Source of the DNA: Streptomyces griseorubiginosus
GTDB taxonomy: Bacteria > Actinomycetota > Actinomycetes > Streptomycetales > Streptomycetaceae
Assembly (NCBI RefSeq): GCF_001514195.1
Contig: NZ_KQ948736.1
Coordinates: 376,895 to 440,894 of the forward strand
Length of the DNA stretch: 64,000 bases
Direction of reading: 5' to 3'
The notes under the pieces are model-generated. The model did no database searches, had not been told where the DNA came from, and was given only the letters and a program-made list of their open reading frames with translations. Below are positions 1 to 8,008 of the stretch, piece by piece. Made by a program: the position numbers and the translations under genes. How positions within the stretch are numbered: position 1 is the stretch's first letter; every line of letters begins with the position of its first letter.

Positions 1-433
1 CGCGTCCTCCGGTGAGCAGCGCGCGGCGGCCCGCGAGGTCGGTGCTCAGCCGGCGCCGGGCGGTGTTGTCGGCGGCGCAGCGCGGGCAGAGGCGGTGGTA
101 GAAGGCGTCGACCTGTCGATAGGACGTCTTGCAGACATAGCAACTGCGCGGCTTGCGGAAGACACCCACGTCCCCTGTGTCGCCGGACACGGCCAGCGGC
201 GCGTCCTCACGCCGGTCCTGGGCGCCGGTGGCGGTTGCCGCCATGGCGGCCGCGTCGGCCGCTGCCGTCTCGGCACCGCGCGCCTTGCGCCGCCTCAGCC
301 GTCCGTCGCGGGCGAAGGACGCGGCGACCTGCTCGGCACGGAGCCGTACCGGGTCGTCGACGGGCAGCTCGCGCAGTCTGCCGACCGTGCGGTGGAAGGC
401 GGCCAGCTCGTCCTCGTCGATCATGTCCCCCAT
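1..433 (-). CDS. Zinc-ribbon short-chain dehydrogenase, N-terminal part (cut by window edge)
   Basis: Only the first 144 codons are present; the gene runs off the left edge. The start is the ATG at 433, with a second in-frame ATG three codons on. Residues 1-90 are a charged, Ala/Arg-rich leader; then comes a CYVCKTSYRQVDAFYH...CPRC pattern (two CxxC pairs with His between) that should bind one zinc, followed by DLAGRRALLTGGR, the start of a Rossmann NAD(P) fold. This layout matches a group of actinobacterial SDR oxidoreductases with an N-terminal zinc ribbon. Substrate unknown; the catalytic YxxxK lies outside the window. There is no strong ribosome binding site, so the start is provisional. 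Confidence 0.75.
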   Translation of the reverse strand, partial: MGDMIDEDELAAFHRTVGRLRELPVDDPVRLRAEQVAASFARDGRLRRRKARGAETAAADAAAMAATATGAQDRREDAPLAVSGDTGDVGVFRKPRSCYVCKTSYRQVDAFYHRLCPRCAADNTARRRLSTDLAGRRALLTGGR

Positions 434-460
434 GCGCCCCGCCCCGTTCGTGCCCTGCCG

Positions 461-532
461 TGGACCGGGTCGGATTCGAACCGACGTTCCCTTCATGCGA
501 TGAAGGTGCGCCTGCCTCTGCGCTACCGACCC
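461..532 (-). tRNA. tRNA-Ala(CGC)-like, atypical
   Basis: A 72-nt cloverleaf reads on the minus strand: acceptor GGGTCGG pairs with CCGGTCC (two G-U pairs, one of them G3:U70, the alanine identity element), D stem GCGC/GCGC with an 8-nt loop, anticodon stem CCTTC/GAAGG around loop ATCGCAT (anticodon CGC, reading GCG), T stem GTCGG/CCGAC with loop TTCGAAT, discriminator A. CCA is not encoded. The D arm is nearly identical to those of the two tRNA-like genes beside it, although the anticodon arms differ. Structure well supported; identity and function inferred. Confidence 0.75.
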
Positions 533-540
533 CTGCGCCA

Positions 541-614
541 TGGGCCCCGGCCGGATTCGAACCGGCGTATCCGCCTTGAGAGGGCGGCGAGTCTGCCTCT
601 GCTCTACAGGGCCC
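541..614 (-). tRNA. tRNA-Glu(CTC)-like with 8-bp acceptor stem
   Basis: A 74-nt cloverleaf on the minus strand. The acceptor can form eight pairs (GGGCCCTG with CGGGGCCC), one more than usual, followed by the normal UA linker, a weak D stem (GAGC/ACTC, last pair mismatched), anticodon stem CCGCC/GGCGG around CTCTCAA (anticodon CTC, reading GAG) and a 5-bp T stem GCCGG/CCGGC. The 8+5 helix recalls bacterial selenocysteine tRNA, but there is no long variable arm and no UCA anticodon. The anticodon arm resembles that of ordinary actinobacterial tRNA-Glu(CTC). Might be a decayed or specialised tRNA. Confidence 0.65.
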
Positions 615-624
615 CGTGGACGCA

Positions 625-698
625 GCCCGGGGGTCGGATTCGAACCGACGTGTTTCGCCTGTGCAGGGCGGTGCGCCTGCCTCTGCGCTACGCCCGGG
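625..698 (-). tRNA. tRNA-Cys(GCA)-like, atypical
   Basis: Third member of the tandem tRNA set. Minus strand: acceptor CCCGGG pairs with CCCGGG (six pairs, then a C-C mismatch and an extra G before the UA linker), D arm identical to that of the alanine-like tRNA, anticodon stem of four good pairs around CTGCACA (anticodon GCA, reading UGC), T arm GTCGG/CCGAC with TTCGAAT. The discriminator would be C rather than the U usual for tRNA-Cys. The irregular acceptor and anticodon stem make aminoacylation uncertain. Confidence 0.55.
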
Positions 699-733
699 TG
701 CGCTCCGGGATCCTAGCCGTACTCCCGGCCGGT

Positions 734-821
734 CGGCTCATCGGTTTTCCGGCCGGCTCATCGGCTTTCGCTCGGCTCACCGGCTATCGCTCGGCTCATC
801 GGCCCTCGGTCGGCTCATCGG
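734..821. repeat. Five tandem ~19-bp repeats over the wbl stop codon
   Basis: The core CGGCTCATCGG (one copy CGGCTCACCGG) starts at 734, 754, 773, 792 and 811, a period of 19-20 bp with variable fill between. On the minus strand each unit reads CCGATGAGCCG and so contains a copy of the last sense bases and TGA stop of the WhiB-like gene, whose real stop is at 815-817. The array looks like serial duplication of the gene's 3' end. Confidence 0.85.
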
Positions 822-1063
822 TTGCCCAGCCGCCTGATGTCGAGCCGCTCCTTCTCGGAGAGGCCTCCCCAGACGCCGAAGCGCTCGTCGTTGGCCAGGG
901 CGTACTCGAGGCAGGCCGGGCGCATCTCGCACATGCCGCAGATGCGCTTCGCCTCCCGTACCGAGCTGCCCGGCTCCGGAAAGAAGAAATCCGCCCCGGT
1001 CTGCGCGCACAGCGCCTGCGTCTGCCAGTCGAGGCCGCCCGGGCTGATGGTGTCTGTGTGCAT
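815..1063 (-). CDS. WhiB-like iron-sulfur transcription factor
   Basis: An 82-residue Wbl protein. Four cysteines fall in the family pattern: one in ALCAQTG near residue 17, the CGMC pair and the C of PACLEYAL, which ligate a redox- or nitric-oxide-sensitive 4Fe-4S cluster; GVWGG is the family turn, followed by a basic tail (LSEKERLDIRRLGNR). Wbl proteins bind the principal sigma factor and control development, antibiotic production or stress responses in actinobacteria. I chose the ATG at 1063; an in-frame ATG at 1126 would add 21 residues, but those codons have low third-position GC and neither start has a good ribosome site. The stop lies inside the tandem repeats downstream. Which paralogue this is cannot be told here. 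Confidence 0.9.
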   Translation of the reverse strand: MHTDTISPGGLDWQTQALCAQTGADFFFPEPGSSVREAKRICGMCEMRPACLEYALANDERFGVWGGLSEKERLDIRRLGNR

Positions 1064-1342
1064 GGCCGAGATCGTGCCGGGCAGCGAAAAACGTTCGATC
1101 AACGGCGGATCAACGAGGCCGTTCATGACCCCCGGCGGCCTGGCCAATCCTCGCCCGGCCGCCTCGTCGGTCCTCGCCCCGACCGCCTCGATGGTCCCCG
1201 TCCCCGCCCTCGGGCGCACGGCGGCGCGCTGGATCGGTTTCGCCTCGCACCCGGCCCGTCCCGGCATCCCGGCGGCGATTGTCGGTGGGCGGTGCCAGAC
1301 TCGGCAGTGCAGGCAACGGGACCCCGTCAGAGGAGGGCAATG

Positions 1343-2137
1343 ATGCTCACGACCCGTTATGTCACCGGCGCTCCGAACTGGCTCGACCTCGGCACCCCGG
1401 ACATCGACGGTGCCACGTCCTTCTACGGCGGACTGTTCGGCTGGGAGTTCCGGCCGGGCCCGCCCGAGGCCGGAGGGTACGGCTTCTTCCAGCTCGACGG
1501 CCGGACCGCGGCCGCCGGTATGCAGACCGGCCCGGACCAGGGGCCGCCCTCCTGGACCGTGTACTTCCAGACCCCGGACGCGGACGCCACCGCGAAAGCG
1601 GCCGAGCAGGCGCACGGCTCGGTGCTGATGCAGCCCATGGACGTGATGGACCAGGGCCGCATGGCGATCCTCGCCGACAAGGCCGGTGTGCCCTTCGGCA
1701 TCTGGCAGCCCGGCCGGAACAAGGGCCTGGACGTCACCCAGGTGCCGGGCACCCTGTGCTGGGTCGAGCTGTACACGGCCGACCTGCCGATGGCCGCTTA
1801 CTTCTACCGCGCGGCGCTCGGTCTGGAGACCTACGCGGTCGACTTCCCCGGCGGCACCTACACGACGGTCCTTCCGGACGGCCAGAGCGAGGACAGCATG
1901 TTCGGCGGCATCGTCCCGCTCGCCGACGACCCTCTGGAGGCCAAGGAGGGGGCGTACTGGATGCCGTACTTCGAGGTCGCGGACACCGACGCGACGGTCG
2001 CCAAGGCACAGGAGCTGGGCGGCAGGGTCCGGCTGCCGGCCACGACCGTGCCGGGCGTCGGCCGGGTCGCCAAGCTGGCCGACCCCTACGGCGCCCGCTT
2101 CGCGGTGATCAAGAGCGAGCCGCAGACGTCCTCCTAG
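1343..2137 (+). CDS. VOC family protein with two glyoxalase-type domains
   Basis: A 264-residue protein of two vicinal-oxygen-chelate domains (about 8-120 and 137-255), each opening with W-V/L-D/E-L and a short helix with FY (ATSFYGGLFGW, AAYFYRAALGL). Such tandem VOC proteins include glyoxalases, hydroxylases and resistance or antibiotic-binding proteins; nothing here fixes the activity. A perfect AGGAGG at 1331-1336 favours the ATG at 1343 over the adjacent one at 1340. It stands alone, ending 15 bp before the stop of a convergent LacI gene. Cytoplasmic; no signal peptide. Confidence 0.85.
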   Translation: MLTTRYVTGAPNWLDLGTPDIDGATSFYGGLFGWEFRPGPPEAGGYGFFQLDGRTAAAGMQTGPDQGPPSWTVYFQTPDADATAKAAEQAHGSVLMQPMDVMDQGRMAILADKAGVPFGIWQPGRNKGLDVTQVPGTLCWVELYTADLPMAAYFYRAALGLETYAVDFPGGTYTTVLPDGQSEDSMFGGIVPLADDPLEAKEGAYWMPYFEVADTDATVAKAQELGGRVRLPATTVPGVGRVAKLADPYGARFAVIKSEPQTSS

Positions 2138-2152
2138 CGGTCACACCACGCC

Positions 2153-3202
2153 TCACGCCGAGGCGCGTCGCACCAGCGTGGTCGGAAGCACGACACCGGC
2201 CGGTGCGGCGCCCGCCGGTGCGGCGCCCGCCGGTCCGGCCGGTGAGGGGTCGAGGCCCCGTAGCAGCAGGCGGGCCATCAACCGTCCCATCTCCTCTATG
2301 TCCTGGCGGACCGTGGTCAGCGGCGGGTCGGTCTGCTCGGCGACCGGCAGCATGTCGTCGAAGCCGATCAGGGCCACGTCCTCGGGCACCCGGCGCCCCC
2401 GTTCGCGCAGCACGCGCAGGGCGCCGGAGGCGGTGAGGTCGTTGGCGGCGAACACCGCGTCCAGGCCGGGGCACCGGTCGAGGAGCTCCCGCATCGCCCG
2501 CTCGCCGCCGGCCGGGGTGAAGTCGCCCGGCGCGACGAGATCCGGGTCGGCGTCCCCCATCACGTCCCGGTAGCCGTCGAGCCGGTCCACCGCGGAGGTC
2601 TGGTCGAGCGCGCCGGTGATGTGGGCGACGCGGGAGCGGCCGAGGCCGAGCAGGTGCCGTACGGCGTCCCGGGCGCCGCCGCGGTTGTCGCTGTCGACGT
2701 AGACGACGTCCGCCGTGCCGTCGCTCCAGCCGGGGCGCCCGCCGAACACCGTGGGGACACCGGCCCGTTGGATCAGCCCGGGCAGCGGGTCGTCCAGATG
2801 GAGGGAGAAGACGAGCGCGCCGTCCACGTGTCCGCCGGCCAGGTAGCGCGCGACGCGCGTGTGGTCGTCGCGGCCCTCGGTGAGCAGCAGGACGAGCTGG
2901 TTGTCCTGGGCCGTCAGCTCCTTGCTGATCCCCCTGAGTTGCAGGGCGAAGAAGGGGTCGGCGAAGACCCGGCTCTCCGGTTCGGCGACGACGACCGCGA
3001 CCGCGTGGTGCCGCTTGGTGACGAGGCTTCGGGCGGCCTGGTTGGGCACGTAACCGAGTTCCTCGACGGCCCTGCGCACCCGTTCGACGAGCGGCTCCCT
3101 GACCCCGTCGCCGCCGTTCACCACCCGGGACACCGTGGCCCGGGAGACCCCGGCCCGGGCGGCCACGGCCTCCAGAGTGGGACGTGGCGCGGCATCGTTC
3201 AC
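2153..3202 (-). CDS. LacI family transcriptional regulator
   Basis: 349 residues starting at a GTG with GAGGAG six bases upstream. Residues 8-60 hold the LacI helix-turn-helix and hinge (TLEAVAARAGVSRATVSRVV...YVPNQAARSL), followed by a periplasmic-binding-protein-like sensor domain (GFDDMLPVAEQTDPPLTTVRQ near the end). The C terminus carries a short PAGAA repeat encoded by 15-bp direct repeats around 2199-2238, unusual for the family. A perfect GC-centred palindrome 58 bp upstream is likely its own operator. It sits tail-to-tail with the VOC gene; its targets might include the cyclodeaminase/laccase or ThuA genes, but that is inference. Confidence 0.9.
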   Translation of the reverse strand: MNDAAPRPTLEAVAARAGVSRATVSRVVNGGDGVREPLVERVRRAVEELGYVPNQAARSLVTKRHHAVAVVVAEPESRVFADPFFALQLRGISKELTAQDNQLVLLLTEGRDDHTRVARYLAGGHVDGALVFSLHLDDPLPGLIQRAGVPTVFGGRPGWSDGTADVVYVDSDNRGGARDAVRHLLGLGRSRVAHITGALDQTSAVDRLDGYRDVMGDADPDLVAPGDFTPAGGERAMRELLDRCPGLDAVFAANDLTASGALRVLRERGRRVPEDVALIGFDDMLPVAEQTDPPLTTVRQDIEEMGRLMARLLLRGLDPSPAGPAGAAPAGAAPAGVVLPTTLVRRASA

Positions 3203-3259
3203 ATCGGGCTCCTCGTCGGCGGGGTGCCGATCAGGATAGCCCCGCGGGAGGACTCGGTT

Positions 3260-3271
3260 GAGAGCGCTCTC
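3260..3271. promoter_or_regulatory. Candidate LacI operator
   Basis: GAGAGCGCTCTC is a perfect 12-bp palindrome with the central CG typical of LacI/GalR operators (for example the TGGGAGCGCTCCCA type). It lies upstream of the lacI-family start at 3202, consistent with autoregulation. No other copy was noticed near the neighbouring genes. Confidence 0.65.
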
Positions 3272-3353
3272 GTGGAGAGGCGAGTCCGGGGAGGCGGGGC
3301 CGGCGGGGGCGAGCCGACAGAGGCTGAGGCGAGGAGCACGGACAGAGACCCCT

Positions 3354-3429
3354 GCGATCAAGTCCAGGTAGCTTCAGGCCAACAGATCCCCCCGCGATCA
3401 AGTCCAGGTCGCTTCAGGCCAACAGATCC
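3354..3429. repeat. 36-bp direct repeat covering the cyclodeaminase 3' end
   Basis: Two copies (3354-3389 and 3394-3429) with one mismatch (gta/gtc) and 40-bp period. The right-hand copy contains the last codons and TGA stop (3414-3416) of the ornithine cyclodeaminase-like gene; the left-hand copy is a non-coding duplicate just downstream of that gene. Same type of event as at 734-821 and 60674-60809. Confidence 0.9.
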
Positions 3430-4328
3430 ACCCGCCGCCCGACCCCCTCCCGCTCGGCCCGCCCAAACGCCGTCCAGGCCAGCGCGAGGTCCTGCCAGGG
3501 CATGCCGACGGGGGCGTAGACCGTGAGGTCCGTGTCGGTGGTCCGGCCGGGATGCTCGCCGCGCACGACCTCACCCAGGGTCGTGTCGGCCTCCCTCAAC
3601 ACGCCCACCCCCGCCGCCAGTTCGCGGTCGTCCACGACCAGGAGGGCCGCGTCCAGCAGATCGGGGGCCAGTTCCGCCTTGCCCGGCTCGTCCACGCCCA
3701 GGCTGGTGAAGTGCCGGCCCGGCCCGGTGTCGTCCAGGTGCAGCAGCGGTTCCCGGGACCAGGTGGCCGCCAGGACGATGTCGGCGACCCGAGCCACCTC
3801 CGCGGCGGAGGACAGCACCCGGCCACCGTGCCGGGCGGCGAACTCGGCGGCGCGGTCGGCGGACGTGTCGTGGACGACGAGGTCGCCGCGGGGTCGTAGC
3901 GCCGCGAGGCCGCGCACCATCAGCTCGGCCTGTGCGCCCGCCCCGACCACTCCGACGGCTTCTCCCCGGCCGGCCAGCAGATCGGTGCCCAGGGCCGCCG
4001 CGAGCCCCGTTCGCCATGCCGTGACGGTCGCCGAGTCCAGGAGCGCCAGCAGTTCGCCGTCGGTACCGCTGTGCAGGCAGATCACCCCGCGCAGGGCGGG
4101 CCGGGCCCCGGGGAACTTGGCGTTGACCTTCACCGTGTAGGCGGGAACGCCGGGGAGCAGGCCTGGGATCAGCGCGGTCGCCGTGCCGGGGAACGGGAGG
4201 TCCGTGCGCACCCGTTGCCCCGCGATCGGCACGCGCTCCGCGGTGCTGAAGCCGTGCCGCAACGCTTCGAGGCAGGCCGTCGGCTCCAGCACTGCCTCCA
4301 GATCACCCCGGGTGAGAAGAAGAGTCAC
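3414..4328 (-). CDS. Ornithine cyclodeaminase / mu-crystallin family protein
   Basis: 304 residues from a GTG at 4328. Members are NAD(P)-dependent: ornithine cyclodeaminase, alanine dehydrogenase, or ketimine reductases including siderophore and antibiotic diamino-acid enzymes. Seen here: VKVNAKFPG (substrate-site Lys near 67), TAWRTGLAAALGTDLLAG, then the nucleotide-binding VGVVGAGAQA at about 125-134 and a Rossmann domain with a TSLGVDEPGKAEL segment. It begins 14 bp after the laccase stop on the same strand, so the two are probably cotranscribed. The ribosome site is weak. No diaminopropionate partner (cysteine-synthase-like) is present, so a siderophore role is unsupported. Confidence 0.85.
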   Translation of the reverse strand: MTLLLTRGDLEAVLEPTACLEALRHGFSTAERVPIAGQRVRTDLPFPGTATALIPGLLPGVPAYTVKVNAKFPGARPALRGVICLHSGTDGELLALLDSATVTAWRTGLAAALGTDLLAGRGEAVGVVGAGAQAELMVRGLAALRPRGDLVVHDTSADRAAEFAARHGGRVLSSAAEVARVADIVLAATWSREPLLHLDDTGPGRHFTSLGVDEPGKAELAPDLLDAALLVVDDRELAAGVGVLREADTTLGEVVRGEHPGRTTDTDLTVYAPVGMPWQDLALAWTAFGRAEREGVGRRVDLLA

Positions 4329-4342
4329 CCGTCCATGATCCG

Positions 4343-5320
4343 TCAGTGGTGGTGCTCGGCCCGCTGCCCGGTGTGCTCGTGCGGCTCGTAGCCGGGGATC
4401 GTGCCGTCCTTCTTCTTCACCAGGAACAGTCCGACCATGCCCATGTCGGAGTGGCTCTGGACGTGGCAGTGGTACATCCACGCGCCCGCCCCGACCCCCT
4501 CCCCCGCGATCACCTGGAAGCCGAAGGAGTCCGCCGGTCCCACGATCTTGTTGTCGATGACCTGGCTCGGGTCGTCGGGACCGGTGAGCATGCCGGTGCG
4601 GTTGTCCGCCCAGCGGTGACCGTGCATATGGAAGGTGTGGTAGTACTCGCCGTGCGTGATCATCACGAACTCGACCCGATCGCCCACGGTCGCCTCGAAG
4701 TCGGGGCCGGAATGGGCGGGCTTGTTGTTGATGAGCATGTCGTTGAAGACGATCGTGTGGGTGGCGTCCGGGAGGACATCGCCCTTGCGGCGGACGATCA
4801 CCGGGCCGTAGAGGCCCTTGCGGATGCCGCCGGTGCCGTGCTCCGTGCCGACCACGTGGTCGTGGTAGTGCCAGTAGCCCGCGCTGCCCGCCCGCCAGGT
4901 GCCGTCGCTGCGGCGGCCCGGCAGATGGGTGCGCCAGGTGTAGGTGCGGGTGCCGCCCGGCTCGACGTCACTGTGGTTCAACGCCGTTCCGTCGCTGGAG
5001 ACTTCGTAGTCGAGACCGTGGACGTGCAGGCTCGCCCGGACGTCCATGGTGTTCTCGAAGTCGATGTGCAGGGTGTCGCCCTCGTTGAGCTCGATCAGCG
5101 GCCCGGGGACGGTCGCCTTGCCCTTCTCGAGGCCGTAGCCCATCTGTCCGTCGGGGAGCCGCTCGGCGTACAGCTTGATCCGCTTGACCTCGCCGCCCGG
5201 GGGCGCCAGCGCCGGACCGGCGTCGCTGCGGGCCTCCGGTGCGAGCGACAACGATGTCGCGACCGCCGCACCACCGAGCAGCACCCGCCGGTTGAAGCCA
5301 CGTCTGTCCAGTGCGCCCAT
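4343..5320 (-). CDS. Small two-domain laccase (multicopper oxidase), Tat-exported
   Basis: 325 residues. The N terminus has a twin-arginine signal ([16 protein letters not shown]) with a hydrophobic stretch to about residue 30. Two cupredoxin domains carry the copper ligands: HVHG (99-102), HYHDH (151-155), HTFHMHGH (227-234) and [12 protein letters not shown] (283-294) with the type 1 Cys284. Length and ligand spacing match Streptomyces small laccase (SLAC/EpoA), a trimeric extracellular enzyme that oxidises phenols and reduces oxygen to water. It ends in a His-rich tail (EHHH). Divergent from the ThuA/sugar dehydrogenase gene and followed by the cyclodeaminase. A role in lignin-phenol turnover or in accepting electrons from the neighbouring dehydrogenase is inference. 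Confidence 0.93.
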   Translation of the reverse strand: MGALDRRGFNRRVLLGGAAVATSLSLAPEARSDAGPALAPPGGEVKRIKLYAERLPDGQMGYGLEKGKATVPGPLIELNEGDTLHIDFENTMDVRASLHVHGLDYEVSSDGTALNHSDVEPGGTRTYTWRTHLPGRRSDGTWRAGSAGYWHYHDHVVGTEHGTGGIRKGLYGPVIVRRKGDVLPDATHTIVFNDMLINNKPAHSGPDFEATVGDRVEFVMITHGEYYHTFHMHGHRWADNRTGMLTGPDDPSQVIDNKIVGPADSFGFQVIAGEGVGAGAWMYHCHVQSHSDMGMVGLFLVKKKDGTIPGYEPHEHTGQRAEHHH

Positions 5321-5359
5321 GCGGAACTCCCCACCGTGGTAAGGGTTTGACGGAGACGT

Positions 5360-5378
5360 ACCTGTGATGAACCTGTGA
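5360..5378. promoter_or_regulatory. 11-bp-period direct repeat upstream of laccase
   Basis: ACCTGTGA occurs twice (5360-5367 and 5371-5378), one helical turn apart, 40-58 bp upstream of the laccase start and in the divergent promoter region shared with the ThuA gene. Such spacing suits an OmpR-type response regulator. No regulator of that type is in the window, so this is a candidate only. Confidence 0.35.
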
Positions 5379-5509
5379 GACGGTACCGGCCCGCGAGCCG
5401 TTTATCCACACTCAGGACAAAGTTGGTGCGATCCCGGTCATAGGTATTGGCGAGCGCGGCGAAGCGGTCTAGCTTCCATGGCGCTGTTGCCGTGACCGAG
5501 GAGGTGCCC

Positions 5510-8008
5510 ATGCACTTACGAGGGTTGAGCGCGAGAAGCGGAGGAACGACGAGAAGACGGACCCGTGTGGCGGCCGTGACCGCCGGGATCGTCGCCGCCG
5601 GGCTGTTGTCCGGCCCCGCCGCGGGGGCGGCCCCGCCGCCTGAACCGACCGCGACAACGATGTCCATCACGTCACCACCGGGCGGCGGGGATGTGCGGGT
5701 GCTGGTCTTCTACGGCTCCGCGGCTGCCGGCGAGGAGTCGCCGGTCGTCAACGCGGGGATCGCGGCCGTCGAACGGATCGGGCTCTCGGGCCCGGCGAAC
5801 CAGCGGTTCGCGACCGAGGCCACCGACGACGCCCGGGTCTTCACCGACGAGAGGGCGCTGAGCGGCTACAACGCGATCGTCTTCCTGACCGGCGGCGGCG
5901 ATGTCCTCGACCCCGACCAGGAAGCCGGTCTGGAGGCCTACATGGAGGCGGGCGGCGGCTTCGTCGGCATCCATGACGCGGCCCGGGCGGAACCGTACTC
6001 CGACTGGTTCACCGGGCTCGTCGGCGCCCGGCCGGCCCCCACGAGCCCGACGGCCGTCCAGCGGGCCACCGTCGAGGTCGGCGACCGGCAGCACCCGGCG
6101 ACCAGGGACCTGCCGGTGCGGTGGAAGCGCCCCGACCAGTGGTTCAACTGGGTGAAGAACCCGTCCGGCGAGGTGCACACCGTCGCCCGGGTGCGCGAGT
6201 CGACGTACCGGCCCGGCACAGGCGCCAACGGCTGGGACCATCCGGTGAGTTGGTGCCGGGACTACGACGGCGGCCGGTCCTTCTACACCGGCATGGGCGG
6301 CACGGTGTCGTCGTACGACGAGACCGACTTCCGCACCCATCTGCGCGGCGCACTGCTGTGGACCGCACGGCTCGTGCAGGCCGACTGCAAGGCGACCATC
6401 AACGCCAACTACAAGGCGGAGCGCCTCACCCGGCCCAACCAGCCGGGCCAGAACGACCAGATCGGCGAGCCGCACGGGCTGGTGACCGCGCCGGACGGGC
6501 GGGTGCTCTACATCGGCCGGGGCGGCGCCGACTCCTCCCAGCCGGTGATCACCGACTGGAACAACCCCGACATCGGCAAGGGCAGGGGCGAGATCCACGT
6601 CTACGACCCGGCGACCGGGAAGGTCACCCTCGCGGGCGCGTTGACGGTCTTCGGCAACAAGGGCGGCGGCGACGAGCTGGTCAAGGTCGAGGAGGGCCTG
6701 CTCGGCATCGAGCTCGACCCGCGCTTCGAGGAGAACGGCTGGGTGTACCTGCACTACACCCCGCACTCCCGGCTCAACCGCGACACGCAGACGGCCGAGC
6801 GGCGGGTCTCCCGCTTCACCCTCGACCTCGCGACGAACCGGCTGGACCTGAACAGCGAGAAGGTGCTGCTCAAGTGGCCTGTCCAGGTGCACAGTTGCTG
6901 CCATGCGGGCGGCGGGATGGCCTGGGACTCCAAGGGCAACCTCTACATCGCGACCGGCGACAACAACTCCAGCGGCTTCAGCGGGGGTTACTCCGGCAAC
7001 AACCCGCAGCCGAACTACAAGGGCCTCTCCTTCGCGGACGCGCGCCGCACCGCGGGCAACACCAACAACCTCAACGGGAAGATCCTGCGCATCCATCCGG
7101 AGGCCGACGGGACGTACACCCTCCCCGAGGGAAACCTCTTCACCGGCAGGGAGACCGCCGAGGGCGGTGGCAAGACGCGTGGTGAGATCTATGTGATGGG
7201 GGTCAGGAACCCGGCCCGGATCTTCGTCGACAAGAAGACCGACATCCTCTACGCGGGGTGGGTCGGTCCGGACGCGGGCGCGCCCTCGACGACCTGGGGT
7301 CCGGCCAAGTACGACACCTTCGCCGTCATCACCAGGGCGAGCAACCGGGGCTGGCCGTACTGCATGGGCAACAAGCAGCCCTACCGGGACCGCAACCTGC
7401 CCAACCCCGACCAGCCGCTGGGCTGGTACGACTGCGACCACCCGAAGAACGAGTCGCCGAACAACGACGGCCTGGTGAACCTCCCGCCGGTCACCGGCAA
7501 CAACATCTGGTACTCGCCGCAGGGCGGCGCCCCGGACTACCCGCGGGACGCGAACGGCATCCCCTCGTACAAGCAGGAGGAGGCCACGTACCTGCTGCCC
7601 TGGCTCAAGGGCGGCGGCCAGGCCGCGATGAACGGCCCGGTCTACCGGTACGACACCGCCGCGGCGACCAGCACCGTCAAATGGCCCTCCTACTGGGACG
7701 GCAAGTGGTTCGTCGGCGACTTCTACGACGCCGACCAGCCGCGCAACGCGGTGATCACGGATCCGAGGACCCACGGCGAGGGCGGACTCCCGGTCCACTC
7801 CGAGTCGTTGAAGAAGATCGTGCCGATCGGCAACGACGGCATCAAGAACCTCATGGACTGGAAGTTCGGTCCGGACGGGGCCCTCTACGTCCTCGACTAC
7901 GGGCGCGGCTTCTTCACCTCGGACGCCAAGTCGGCGCTGTGGCGGGTCACTTACCAGGGCGGCGGACCCACTCCGGCCGCCGGCCAGTTGGTGCGGGGAG
8001 GACAGTGA
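5510..8008 (+). CDS. Secreted ThuA domain + PQQ-type glucose/sorbosone dehydrogenase
   Basis: 832 residues from the ATG at 5510 (GAGGAGG 6 bp upstream). An export signal with TRRRTRVAAV and a hydrophobic core to about residue 45 precedes a ThuA-like domain (about 60-290; VLVFYGSA, GGGFVGIHDAA, HPVSWCRDYDGGRSFYTGMG) and a GSDH beta-propeller (about 310-815; GLLGIELDPRF, HSCCHAGGGMAWDSKGNLYI, YVMGVRNPARIFVD, NRGWPYCMG). ThuA-like proteins act on 3-keto-sugars or related glycosides; soluble GSDH enzymes use PQQ and calcium. Its stop overlaps the next start (TGATG), so the two are translationally coupled. Probably oxidises extracellular sugars; substrate unknown. Confidence 0.88.
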   Translation: MHLRGLSARSGGTTRRRTRVAAVTAGIVAAGLLSGPAAGAAPPPEPTATTMSITSPPGGGDVRVLVFYGSAAAGEESPVVNAGIAAVERIGLSGPANQRFATEATDDARVFTDERALSGYNAIVFLTGGGDVLDPDQEAGLEAYMEAGGGFVGIHDAARAEPYSDWFTGLVGARPAPTSPTAVQRATVEVGDRQHPATRDLPVRWKRPDQWFNWVKNPSGEVHTVARVRESTYRPGTGANGWDHPVSWCRDYDGGRSFYTGMGGTVSSYDETDFRTHLRGALLWTARLVQADCKATINANYKAERLTRPNQPGQNDQIGEPHGLVTAPDGRVLYIGRGGADSSQPVITDWNNPDIGKGRGEIHVYDPATGKVTLAGALTVFGNKGGGDELVKVEEGLLGIELDPRFEENGWVYLHYTPHSRLNRDTQTAERRVSRFTLDLATNRLDLNSEKVLLKWPVQVHSCCHAGGGMAWDSKGNLYIATGDNNSSGFSGGYSGNNPQPNYKGLSFADARRTAGNTNNLNGKILRIHPEADGTYTLPEGNLFTGRETAEGGGKTRGEIYVMGVRNPARIFVDKKTDILYAGWVGPDAGAPSTTWGPAKYDTFAVITRASNRGWPYCMGNKQPYRDRNLPNPDQPLGWYDCDHPKNESPNNDGLVNLPPVTGNNIWYSPQGGAPDYPRDANGIPSYKQEEATYLLPWLKGGGQAAMNGPVYRYDTAAATSTVKWPSYWDGKWFVGDFYDADQPRNAVITDPRTHGEGGLPVHSESLKKIVPIGNDGIKNLMDWKFGPDGALYVLDYGRGFFTSDAKSALWRVTYQGGGPTPAAGQLVRGGQ

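Noticed and set aside
541..614. Selenocysteine tRNA
   Set aside because: An 8+5 helix is possible, but the anticodon is CTC and there is no long variable arm; no selA/selB nearby.
461..698. tRNA-associated integration site (attB/attL) of a mobile element
   Set aside because: No integrase, no excisionase and no duplicated tRNA 3' end were found in the window.
95..1342. Long open frame upstream of the VOC gene
   Set aside because: It crosses three tRNA genes and the antisense of the wbl gene; the real start at 1343 has a perfect AGGAGG.
4328..4343. Siderophore or diaminopropionate biosynthesis based on the cyclodeaminase
   Set aside because: No SbnA-like or NRPS partner is nearby; the gene is coupled only to a laccase.
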